Shown here: piece after piece, positions 25,321-32,860 of the stretch
Layout of the letters: the number at the start of each line of letters is the position of its first letter
Position numbering within the stretch: position 1 is the stretch's first letter
DNA from: Imbroritus primus
GTDB taxonomy: Bacteria; Pseudomonadota; Gammaproteobacteria; Burkholderiales; Burkholderiaceae
DNA: 64,000 nucleotides
NCBI GenBank assembly: GCA_000272025.2
Contig: AKCV02000015.1
Location: 682,001 to 746,000, forward strand
Direction: 5' to 3'
Made by a program: the position numbers and the translations under genes
The notes under the pieces: model-generated
Told to the model about the DNA's origin: nothing
Databases searched by the model: none
The model's input: the letters and a program-made list of their open reading frames with translations, nothing else

Positions 25321-25359
25321 TAATACAGCGGCCTGATACAGCGGCCTGACGCAGTGGCC
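25321..25359 (+). repeat. Three tandem 13-bp repeats upstream of gntR
   Basis: Copies are TAATACAGCGGCC (25321-25333), TGATACAGCGGCC (25334-25346) and TGACGCAGTGGCC (25347-25359). Copies 1 and 2 differ at one base, copies 2 and 3 at three. They lie in the 113-base gap between the Bug gene and gntR, 38 bases before the gntR start. They could be a slippage product or a direct-repeat binding site. Confidence 0.85.
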
Positions 25360-25397
25360 CGATAATGGCGTCTGGATCAGTTCATGGATACATCACT

Positions 25398-26246
25398 ATG
25401 CAAGTCAATCGTGATACCGCGGTATCGCTGTACCAGCAGATCGCCGATGCGCTGACGCGCCAGATCGAGGAGGGCGCCTTCGCCGCCAGCGGCAAACTGC
25501 CGTCGGAGCATGCGTTGATGGAGCGCTTCCAGGTCAGCCGCGTGACCGTGCGCCAGGCCATCGATTGCCTACTGCGCGACGGTCATGTCGTGAAGAAACA
25601 GGGCAAGGGCACGTTCGTGAAGACGCAGAAGGTGCAGCACGATCTGCATACCCTGCGTGGCTTCTACGACGCGCTGATCGAGCAGGGTATCGAGCCGCGC
25701 ACCCGCTTGCTTGAGTTTAGCTCCGTGACGCCGCCGCCGGCGATTCGCAAGTTGTTTGGCGATGTCGACGGGCCATTCTTCCGGATGAAACGGGTGTACA
25801 TGGTGGACGAAGCGCCAATTGCGCTTGCCTGGGCCTATTTGCCGCCAGAGGCAGCGCGCGTGTCGTGGGAGCAGGCCGATATCAAGCCGGTGTATAGCAT
25901 TCTCGAGCACGTGCTCGACATCCGCGTGACGCGTGCCAATGTGCGCATCCGCGTACAGCAGGCGGGCGCCGAAATCGGCAAGGCACTGGGGTTTGCGCCG
26001 TCCGCGCCGGTGCTGGTGATGGAGCGCGAGTCGTTCGATGTGCATGGAGCCGTCAAGGAGCAGACCACGTTCTACATCCGGCCGGACCGCTATGAGTTCA
26101 CGCTGAGCTCATACGGGCCGCTGCCGATCGGATCGTCGATCCGCGAGGTTAACGAACAGACGAAGGAAAAACGTGCCGATCCGGCACGCGCTGTACCGGC
26201 GGGCCGTTCCCACCGGGCAGCGGCTGAACCACCCAAGAAGGAGTAG
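25398..26246 (+). CDS. GntR-family regulator with UTRA domain (HutC class)
   Basis: The 282-residue protein has a GntR winged helix (residues about 8-75, with LPSEHALMERFQVSRVTVRQAIDCLLRDGHVVKKQGKGTFV) and a UTRA ligand-binding domain (about 95-235, with FFRMKRVYMVDEAPIALAWAYLP). The last 40 residues are a charged, low-complexity tail. HutC-class regulators repress catabolic operons until bound by a pathway metabolite. It sits between the Bug gene and the aconitase X genes, 2 bases from the latter, and is the likely controller of this island. Confidence 0.93.
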   Translation: MQVNRDTAVSLYQQIADALTRQIEEGAFAASGKLPSEHALMERFQVSRVTVRQAIDCLLRDGHVVKKQGKGTFVKTQKVQHDLHTLRGFYDALIEQGIEPRTRLLEFSSVTPPPAIRKLFGDVDGPFFRMKRVYMVDEAPIALAWAYLPPEAARVSWEQADIKPVYSILEHVLDIRVTRANVRIRVQQAGAEIGKALGFAPSAPVLVMERESFDVHGAVKEQTTFYIRPDRYEFTLSSYGPLPIGSSIREVNEQTKEKRADPARAVPAGRSHRAAAEPPKKE

Positions 26247-26248
26247 CA

Positions 26249-27487
26249 ATGCAACTTGATGCAGAAGAACAGGCGATGCTGAATGGCGAACGGGGCGAAG
26301 CCGTTCAGGAGGCGATCCGCCTGCAGATGGAGATTGGCAAGTTCTGGGGCGCCAAGCGTTTCGTACCGGTGTCGAATGTCCACATGATGGGCGATATCGA
26401 AGTGCTGGGCGATGGCGGCAAAGGGTATCTGCAGCGCATGGCCGCCAGCAATGCGCGTGCAGTGTGCTCGACGTCGACCAATGCGCGCTGCGTGGACTTT
26501 TCCTATGCCGAGCGCCTGAACCAGGACCCGGAGACGGTGGGCAAGGAAACCCAGGTCATCCGCTTCCTGAAGAAGATGGATATCTCCACCGTCGACACCT
26601 GCATCAACTACCAGACCGTCTATCAGCCGCATCTGGGCGAGCACGTGGCGTGGGGCGACACCGGGACGGTGATCTACGCCAATTCCGTGTTCGGCGCACG
26701 CACCAATTTCGAAGGCGGACCGTCGGCACTGGCGGCCTCCCTCACAGGCCGCACGCCCGAGTATGGCTTTCACCTCGACGAGCATCGCCGTGGCACGTTC
26801 CAGGTCAATATCGATTTCGAACCGCGGGATTATGCGGACTGGGGCGCCATCGGCAAGCTGGTCGGCGAGCCGAACCAGAATTACTTCGCCGTGCCGGTGT
26901 TCACGGGAATCAAGCGCCGGCCGTCGGCCGATGAGCTGAAGCATCTCGGCGCTTCGCTTGCCTCATACGGATCGATGGGCATGTTCCACATGGTTGGCGT
27001 GACGCCCGAGGCGCGCACCGTGGAAGATGCTTTCCGCGATGCCAAGCCGTCGCACACCATGACGATCACGCGGGCGGATATCGACAGGGTCTATGCCGGT
27101 TACTCGGCCAAGGGCAGTCCGCTGAACCTGGTGGTGTTCTCCGCGCCGCAGATGTCGATCTACGAGATGAAGGCCCTGGCTGACCTGTTCCGTGGCCGTC
27201 GCATCAAGGAGGGCACGCAGGTGTTCATTACCACCAGCAATGGCGTGAAGAGCCACGCGCAGCAGCTGGGCCACCTGCAGACGCTCGAGGAAGCCGGGGC
27301 AGTCATCCTGGAAGGCGTGTGCTTCTACATCCTGCAGAACCTGCCGCAGATGCGGGACGAGAACGGCTGGAAGAATATCGTGACCAATTCGGCCAAGCTG
27401 GCCAATATCATCGGCGCGCACAAGTTCAATGCAATCCTGCGGCCGACCGACGCGTGCGTCGATATCGCCGTCAACGGTAAGGAGTAA
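26249..27487 (+). CDS. Aconitase X large (catalytic) subunit
   Basis: The 412-residue protein belongs to the DUF521/aconitase X family: start LDAEEQAMLNGERGEAVQEAIRLQMEIG, then SNVHMMGD, SASTSTNAR-like CSTSTNARCVDF, and EGVCFYILQ near the C-terminus, with several conserved Cys for an iron-sulfur cluster. Known members are cis-3-hydroxy-L-proline dehydratase in bacteria and phosphomevalonate dehydratase in archaea. Here large and small domains are separate genes. The neighbours (GntR, two Bug proteins) suggest a dehydratase for a hydroxylated acid taken up from outside; no proline-pathway reductase or racemase is nearby, so the substrate stays open. Confidence 0.92.
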   Translation: MQLDAEEQAMLNGERGEAVQEAIRLQMEIGKFWGAKRFVPVSNVHMMGDIEVLGDGGKGYLQRMAASNARAVCSTSTNARCVDFSYAERLNQDPETVGKETQVIRFLKKMDISTVDTCINYQTVYQPHLGEHVAWGDTGTVIYANSVFGARTNFEGGPSALAASLTGRTPEYGFHLDEHRRGTFQVNIDFEPRDYADWGAIGKLVGEPNQNYFAVPVFTGIKRRPSADELKHLGASLASYGSMGMFHMVGVTPEARTVEDAFRDAKPSHTMTITRADIDRVYAGYSAKGSPLNLVVFSAPQMSIYEMKALADLFRGRRIKEGTQVFITTSNGVKSHAQQLGHLQTLEEAGAVILEGVCFYILQNLPQMRDENGWKNIVTNSAKLANIIGAHKFNAILRPTDACVDIAVNGKE

Positions 27488-27492
27488 GCGCC

Positions 27493-27918
27493 ATGACGCA
27501 ACAGACAACGATCCGCGTCAACCGCGCCTTCGGCGATGTGGTGGAAGGCGAGGCAGTGGTTTCGGAAGAGGGTTTCAGCCCGCGCTATGACCTGGACCGC
27601 TGGTCGGGCGAAATCAGCCGGCCCGGTCACAAGCTAGAAGGCACGAACATCAAGGACAAGATCCTGTTCTTCCCGACGGCCAAGGGTGGTATCGCAGCGG
27701 GCTGGGCATTCTTTGACATCAAGACCAAGGGCATCGCGCCGAAGGCTTTCATTTTTGGCGTGACCAATCCGGTGATGGTGCAGGGAGCGGTGTTCGCCAA
27801 CATCACGATCACCGAGGGCTGGGACCAGCCGGTGGCCGATGTCGTGCAAACCGGCGATATCGTGCGCGTGGATCCGGCAGCCAAGACCATTGTGATCGTC
27901 AAGAAAAAGAACGGTTGA
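27493..27918 (+). CDS. Aconitase X small (swivel) subunit
   Basis: The 141-residue protein is the DUF126 partner of the large subunit: it has GEAVVSEEGFSPRYDLD, the loop GISRPGH-like GEISRPGHKLEG, and the TKGGIAAGWAFFD segment typical of the swivelling domain. It completes the active site with the large subunit. The gene starts 5 bases after the large-subunit stop, so the two are translationally linked. Confidence 0.93.
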   Translation: MTQQTTIRVNRAFGDVVEGEAVVSEEGFSPRYDLDRWSGEISRPGHKLEGTNIKDKILFFPTAKGGIAAGWAFFDIKTKGIAPKAFIFGVTNPVMVQGAVFANITITEGWDQPVADVVQTGDIVRVDPAAKTIVIVKKKNG

Positions 27919-28046
27919 CGGGTGCGGCCGGCCAGGCTGGCCGGCATGTTCCGCAATCGCTTCCATCCGCCGGCCGGACGACGGCTCACAGAAGACCCCG
28001 TCCGGCATGCCTGTTTCATCGCAGGCAAGTGCAAGGAGACTGTTCC

Positions 28047-29021
28047 ATGCAAAGCAAAATCTTCCACGCGGTGGCCGTGGCCGGCCTCGTGCTGTCCGCA
28101 ACCGGTGTACATGCCGATGCCGCATATCCCTCCAAGCCGGTGCGGCTGATCATTCCGTTCGCGCCTGGCGGGGCGACTGATGTGGTCGGCCGCGCGCTCG
28201 GCCAGCGGCTGAGTGTCATGTGGGGCCAGCAGGTCATCGTCGAGAACCGCGCGGGCGCTGGTGGCAATATCGGCGCCGACGTGGTCGCCAAGTCGGCGCC
28301 GGATGGATACACGATCCTGCTGGCATCGCCGGCGGAAATCACCATTAATTCGCATCTGTACCCGAAGATGCCGTTCGACCCGGCCAAGGACTTCGTGCCA
28401 GTCGCCAAGGTCGCGACGGCGCCGTTGGTGCTGGTGGTGCATCCATCGGTCAAGGCGAAGAATGTCAGCGAGCTGATTGCGGAGGCCAAGGCCGCGCCAG
28501 GCAAGCTGAACTATGCATCGTCTGGCTCGGGCGGCCCGCAGCATCTGGCCGGTGAACAATTCAAGATGGTCGCGGGCGTGGATATGCTGCATGTGCCATA
28601 CAAAGGCGGGGCCCCGGCAATTGCCGACCTGCTCGGCGGTCAGGTGCAGGTGTTCTTTGCTGGTGTACCGCCGGCGCTACCGCACATCAAGGCCGGCAAG
28701 ATCCGCGCATTGGCTGCCACGAGCGCCAAGCGTTCACCGCTGCTGCCGGACGTGCCGACGGTGCGCGAAAGCGGCGGTCCGGACTTTGTCGTGGAGAACT
28801 GGCAGGGCATTTTCGTGCCGGCGGGTACGCCGAAGGACATCGTCAGCAAGCTGCACACCGATATCACCGAGATCACGGCAAGGAAGGAGTTTGCAGAGAA
28901 TCTGCTGGCGCAGGGTGCAGAGGCGACAGGGAGCACACAACAAGCCTTCCAGGCGTTCGTCGACGCGGAAAGTCGCAAGTATGCTGAGCTTGTACGCAAA
29001 TCAGGTGCGAAGCTGGATTAA
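28047..29021 (+). CDS. Bug/TctC-family periplasmic solute-binding protein
   Basis: The 324-residue protein starts at ATG 28047 after AAGGAGAC, with a signal peptide (MQSKIFHAVAVAGLVLSATGVHADA) and the Bug signature YPSKPVRLIIPFAPGGATDVVGR, APDGYTILLA and HVPYKGG. An upstream in-frame extension to 27915 has no signal sequence. It is the second Bug protein of the aconitase X island, 128 bases after the small subunit. Two different Bug proteins in one unit may bind related acids or feed different systems. Confidence 0.93.
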   Translation: MQSKIFHAVAVAGLVLSATGVHADAAYPSKPVRLIIPFAPGGATDVVGRALGQRLSVMWGQQVIVENRAGAGGNIGADVVAKSAPDGYTILLASPAEITINSHLYPKMPFDPAKDFVPVAKVATAPLVLVVHPSVKAKNVSELIAEAKAAPGKLNYASSGSGGPQHLAGEQFKMVAGVDMLHVPYKGGAPAIADLLGGQVQVFFAGVPPALPHIKAGKIRALAATSAKRSPLLPDVPTVRESGGPDFVVENWQGIFVPAGTPKDIVSKLHTDITEITARKEFAENLLAQGAEATGSTQQAFQAFVDAESRKYAELVRKSGAKLD

Positions 29022-29177
29022 TACACGCGAAATCGAGCCCGGAAGCGGCCTCTTCCACGCGAGGATGTAACATTCACTTACACCTGCAGCGCTTCTGTTA
29101 AAGCTTGCCGAGCCTGTGCCGCTTAAGCTGTGCATGATCCTGCGCACACACATGCAGGAACATACAAGGAGAGTGTC

Positions 29178-29333
29178 ATGAAAATGCTTCTGGCATTGTG
29201 CGTACTCGGCGCGTCGCTGCTGGCGGGTTGTGCGGTTTATACACCTGCTGGCCATGTGGTGGTGGACGACGGCGGACCCGGTCCGGGCCCGTATCACTGC
29301 CCACCGGGACAGGCCAAGAAAGGGCGCTGCTGA
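29178..29333 (+). CDS. Small lipoprotein
   Basis: The 51-residue protein has a lipoprotein signal with lipobox LLAGC (Cys18) and a short mature part rich in Gly and Pro (VVVDDGGPGPGPYHCPPGQAKKGRC). It would be a membrane-anchored peptide of about 34 residues. Such mini-lipoproteins are common in Burkholderiales and have no known role. ATG 29178 follows AAGGAG. A strong terminator follows it. Confidence 0.8.
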   Translation: MKMLLALCVLGASLLAGCAVYTPAGHVVVDDGGPGPGPYHCPPGQAKKGRC

Positions 29334-29370
29334 TGTATTGCATCTCGCGGCACGAACCCGTGAGATGCTG

Positions 29371-29411
29371 AACGGACCGCCCGGCGATCATGCCGGGCGG
29401 TCCGTTTGTTT
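29371..29411 (+). terminator. Long intrinsic terminator after the small lipoprotein gene
   Basis: A perfect 15-bp stem (AACGGACCGCCCGGC with GCCGGGCGGTCCGTT, 6-base loop) is followed by TGTTTTG. A weaker hairpin (CATCTC/GAGATG) lies just upstream at 29341-29367. Confidence 0.85.
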
Positions 29412-29454
29412 TGTGGGTGACGCTATGGCCGGCGTTGCGACTGAGGGAGGATGG

Positions 29455-30363
29455 TCAGCGCGGCGGCAGCAGTTTGGTAGGGTCGGCCGGCTGGCCGTTC
29501 TGGCGCAGTTCGAAATGCAGCGAGGCCGGGCCTTTGGCCACGCGCCGGAAATGCCCGATGCGGTCGCCCTGGCGCACTTGCTGGCCTTCCTTGGCAGTGG
29601 CCTCGCCGAGATGAGCATAGGCGGTCATGCGGCCTTCCGTGGCCTTGATCAGCACAATGGTGCCGTAACCACGCAACTGGCCGCTAAAGGCGACGCGGCC
29701 ATCATGGGCGGCATAGACGGCATCGCCGGACAGTCCTTCAATATCCAGCCCCTTGTTCCCCTTTTCCTCGTAGCCGCGCGTCACCTTACCGACGGTGGGC
29801 CATTGCAGTGCATAGCCGGGCACGGCCTTGGGCGGTGGCGACAGCCGTGCTGGTGCGGGTAGCTTGGCATCCGGTGGGTCGGTGTCCTCCGGCATGGGTT
29901 TCATCGCCGTGGATGAGGGTTCGGGGCGAGTTGAGGCAGCCGGGTGTTCCGTTGCCGCGGGAACCTTACTGGTTCCCGCAGGCGGTGTTACACGCAGGAC
30001 CTGTCCGACCTGGATGACATTCGCATCGCTGAGCTGGTTCCATGCCTGCAGTTCGATGTGCTTGCGGCCATGGCGGCGCGCAATGGCCAGCAGCGTATCC
30101 CCGGGTTGCACGCGATAGTGCCCCGGCGGTACAGGCGCCTGTGTTGTCTCGGGTTTGAACAGCGGGGCAGGGGTGCTGGCGCTTGGCGGCGTGTCGGGTT
30201 TGCTCCAGGGATCCTGGTTCCAGCCCGCTGGCGGGGCGGGCATGGGCGATGATGTGCAGCCGGCCAGCAGCGCTGCCGGCAGCCATGAGAGGCACAAGGC
30301 CAGGCGGCCGAAGTTGACGCGGGAAGTACAGTGGAGCAGACGGCCGGGAAGATGGAAAAACAT
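29455..30363 (-). CDS. NlpD-like lipoprotein (LysM plus degenerate LytM/M23 domain)
   Basis: The 302-residue protein has a lipobox LLAGC (Cys36), a Pro-rich linker, a LysM peptidoglycan-binding motif (HYRVQPGDTLLAIARRHG) and a C-terminal M23/LytM domain. The first zinc ligand of active M23 enzymes (HxGxD) reads NKGLD, as in E. coli NlpD, so it is probably an activator of cell-wall amidases rather than a peptidase. It would act at the outer membrane during cell division. ATG 30363 is chosen, as it begins the lipoprotein signal; a longer ORF starts at 30456. No rpoS lies next to it, unlike the classic nlpD locus. Confidence 0.88.
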   Translation of the reverse strand: MFFHLPGRLLHCTSRVNFGRLALCLSWLPAALLAGCTSSPMPAPPAGWNQDPWSKPDTPPSASTPAPLFKPETTQAPVPPGHYRVQPGDTLLAIARRHGRKHIELQAWNQLSDANVIQVGQVLRVTPPAGTSKVPAATEHPAASTRPEPSSTAMKPMPEDTDPPDAKLPAPARLSPPPKAVPGYALQWPTVGKVTRGYEEKGNKGLDIEGLSGDAVYAAHDGRVAFSGQLRGYGTIVLIKATEGRMTAYAHLGEATAKEGQQVRQGDRIGHFRRVAKGPASLHFELRQNGQPADPTKLLPPR

Positions 30364-30442
30364 GTGCGCAGTCGATGCAGCGTGCAAGGCTGCATCCCAG
30401 TATGATGGGGGCAGGATTGCGAAAGACCCAAGCATAACGCAA

Positions 30443-31078
30443 ATGGCCTCGACCACTGAAGATCTCGCCCATATTTCCGCACGTACCCTGCAGCATTACA
30501 ACACGCATGCCGAGCAGTTCCGCACCGGCACGTGGGATCATGATGTCAGCCAGAATATCGCCGCGCTGCTGCGCTTCATCACGGGGCCAGCACCATTCCG
30601 CATTCTCGATTTCGGCTGCGGACCGGGACGCGACCTGATGGCGTTTACCGCGCTGGGCCACACGGCAGTTGGTGTCGACGGCGCGGAACGGTTCGTCGAG
30701 ATGGCGCGGCAGGCGTCTGGATGCACTGTCTGGCATCAGGATTTCCTGCATCTGGCGCTGCCGCCAGCGATGTTCGATGGCGTCTTTGCCAATGCCAGCC
30801 TGTTCCATGTTCCGAGCAGCGCGTTGCCAGGCGTCTTGCGTGCCCTGTATGCGACATTGCGGCCAGAAGGCGTATTATTCTGCTCCAACCCCAGGGGCGC
30901 CAACCAGGAAGGCTGGAGCGGCGACCGTTACGGCACGTTCCATGATCTCGAGCAGTGGCGGGCATTCATGTCGGATGCGGGGTTTGTCGAGCTCGAACAT
31001 TATTATCGTCCTGCCGGGCTGCCGCGCGAGCAGCAGCCGTGGCTGGCGAGCGTGTGGCGGCGTCCCGCCGAAACTTGA
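30443..31078 (+). CDS. Class I SAM-dependent methyltransferase
   Basis: The 211-residue protein has the SAM-binding motif ILDFGCGPGRDL (residues about 53-64), motif II with VGVDGAERFVEMAR and motif IV DGVFANASLFHV. This pattern fits the UbiE/Tellurite-resistance-type small-molecule methyltransferases; the substrate is unknown. ATG 30443 (MASTTEDLAHISARTL) is selected because upstream residues look non-coding. It is divergent from the NlpD-like gene with only about 80 bases between starts. Confidence 0.9.
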   Translation: MASTTEDLAHISARTLQHYNTHAEQFRTGTWDHDVSQNIAALLRFITGPAPFRILDFGCGPGRDLMAFTALGHTAVGVDGAERFVEMARQASGCTVWHQDFLHLALPPAMFDGVFANASLFHVPSSALPGVLRALYATLRPEGVLFCSNPRGANQEGWSGDRYGTFHDLEQWRAFMSDAGFVELEHYYRPAGLPREQQPWLASVWRRPAET

Positions 31079-31111
31079 TCCGCCCCGACCCGATCCGCTT
31101 CGATTGTCAGC

Positions 31112-31537
31112 ATGACCGCTCCTGATCCGCATTCCACGCATGGCCCGGCATCTACCGGCGCCAGTGCGTTCAAGCACCCACCCGGCGCCGGCCGGCTCGC
31201 ACGTGCCACGCGCGCTTCGCTGCTTGGCTTGAAGGCTGGGTGGCGGCATGAGGCCGCCTTCCGCCAGGAGGTCTGGCTGGCGCTGATCCTGCTGCCGCTT
31301 GGTATCTGGCTCGCGCCTTCGCTGGCGTATGGCGTGCTAATGGCAGTCTCCATCGTGCTGGTATGGTGTATCGAGATGGTCAACTCGGCGGTGGAAGCGC
31401 TGGCCGATGCGATTTCGCTCGAGCACCATCCATTGCTGGGCCGTGCGAAAGACCTCGGTAGTGCGGCAGTATTCTTCAGCCTGCTCATTGCCGCAGGCGT
31501 GTGGCTCATGGCTGCCTACCTGCGCTTTTTTGCATAG
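31112..31537 (+). CDS. dgkA: Diacylglycerol kinase
   Basis: The 141-residue protein has three membrane helices and the diagnostic DgkA motif EMVNSAVEALADAIS...HPLLGRAKDLGSAAVFF. It phosphorylates diacylglycerol to phosphatidate in the inner membrane, recycling lipid from membrane-derived glycan synthesis. The N-terminus (about 30 residues, MTAPDPHSTHGPAS...) is a hydrophilic extension compared with E. coli (122 residues). The PAP2 gene follows after 8 bases, a related lipid-phosphate function. Confidence 0.95.
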   Translation: MTAPDPHSTHGPASTGASAFKHPPGAGRLARATRASLLGLKAGWRHEAAFRQEVWLALILLPLGIWLAPSLAYGVLMAVSIVLVWCIEMVNSAVEALADAISLEHHPLLGRAKDLGSAAVFFSLLIAAGVWLMAAYLRFFA

Positions 31538-31545
31538 ACCGCACC

Positions 31546-32274
31546 ATGATGTTGTTCGATACACGATCGGCTCGTCTTGCGTGGACAGGAATCGCACTGC
31601 TCGCGCTTAGTGCATTATTGCTGCTCTGGTTGGGCACGACCCGGCTCGATGTTAGGCTGGCGGCTGCCATTTATGACCCGGCCGCCGGCGGATTTCCATT
31701 GCGACACGCATGGTTTGCTGAAGTCCTCGCACACCAGTGGCTGAAGTGGTGCATGCTGGTCCTCGGCGCTGGCATCGTGATACTGGTGCTACGGGACGCA
31801 TGGCGTCCGCTGGCCTCGATATCGGCCGGCCTGCGCACGCGGCTGCGCATCGTGGCGGCCTGTTCCATCAGCGTGCCGATGGTGGTGAGTGTGCTGAAGC
31901 GCTTGAGCGCCTCCCACTGTCCGTGGGATATCGTCGACTATGGCGGTAGCGCCCCCTATGTCCATCTGCTCGAAGCGATGCCCGCTGGGGTCGCTGCAGG
32001 GCATTGCTTTCCGGCGGGCCATGCGACAAGCGTACTGTGGCTGGTCAGCCTGTGTACGCTCTGGTTGCCATCGCAGCCGCGCCGCGCATTTATTGTCGCG
32101 ATCATGGCCCTACTGTTGGGCGGCGTGGTGGGCGGGATCCAGCAACTGCGCGGCGCGCATTTTCTCTCGCACACCTTATGGTCGATGTGGATTGCATGTG
32201 CTGTCACGTTCTTGTGGTATCAATGGCTGACACGCCATGAAGCGCATCGCCAAAGGCGCGCGGGACAAGTATGA
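31546..32274 (+). CDS. PAP2-superfamily membrane phosphatase
   Basis: The 242-residue protein has about six membrane helices and the three PAP2 phosphatase motifs: LKRLSASHCPWD, CFPAGHAT and AHFLSHTLW, with the catalytic His pair. It should remove phosphate from a lipid such as undecaprenyl diphosphate, phosphatidate or lipid A at the periplasmic face. Its place next to dgkA suggests a role in lipid phosphate cycling. Start choice between ATG 31546 and 31549 is open. Confidence 0.92.
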   Translation: MMLFDTRSARLAWTGIALLALSALLLLWLGTTRLDVRLAAAIYDPAAGGFPLRHAWFAEVLAHQWLKWCMLVLGAGIVILVLRDAWRPLASISAGLRTRLRIVAACSISVPMVVSVLKRLSASHCPWDIVDYGGSAPYVHLLEAMPAGVAAGHCFPAGHATSVLWLVSLCTLWLPSQPRRAFIVAIMALLLGGVVGGIQQLRGAHFLSHTLWSMWIACAVTFLWYQWLTRHEAHRQRRAGQV

Positions 32275-32493
32275 CGCGCTCGCGCCGTAGCTGATGAAAA
32301 TCGGCGCGGCATGGTATTGTTGAGACTCGAACCGTCGTTTGCCAGACAGCCAGCATGGCTGCAGAGCGAGGCGTAACAGTGCGGCAGGGGATGCCGAACG
32401 AAGCGACGCCAAGCGCACCGCAAGGTTTTTCACCGGTGTTCGCGGCTGATCGTGTTAGCATCCTGTCTCACTTGCAATCGGAGGGCTGTATCG

Positions 32494-32751
32494 ATGGACA
32501 TCAAGTTCCAAGAGCAAGAAAGCTACGACATCAACAATGAGGGACTGCTGTTCCAGGCTATCGTCGATGGTAAAAAGGTCACCTGCGTGGTGACACGGGA
32601 AGCGTTGTGGGAAGGTTTCAGCGCTGATCAGGTGTTATCGCTGGAAGCCGCATTCCGTGCTGGCCAGGACATCATCCAGCGCGCCGCGGCGACGCTGATC
32701 GCCCAAGGGGCGCCCGAGCCGGTAGTCATCAAGCGGGCTCATCTTCTGTAG
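32494..32751 (+). CDS. DUF1488-family protein
   Basis: The 85-residue protein (MDIKFQEQESYDINNEGLLFQAIVDGKKVTCVVTREAL...) matches the small DUF1488 family, found in many proteobacteria without a known role. It has no signal or membrane segment. The ATG follows CGGAGGG with normal spacing. It stands alone between the PAP2 gene and the convergent SulP gene. Confidence 0.85.
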   Translation: MDIKFQEQESYDINNEGLLFQAIVDGKKVTCVVTREALWEGFSADQVLSLEAAFRAGQDIIQRAAATLIAQGAPEPVVIKRAHLL

Positions 32752-32860
32752 TTTTTCACCGCACGGGTGGCGGTCGCCGCAAATGTTGTCGAGCGACAGT
32801 CTCGCATGAGATTGTCGGATCAGCGGATCAAGCGGCTCCGCACTCCCGGTTCATTTTTCT

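Noticed and set aside
25321-25359. Tandem repeats as a CRISPR array
   Set aside because: The copies are 13 bases long with no spacers between them and no cas genes nearby.
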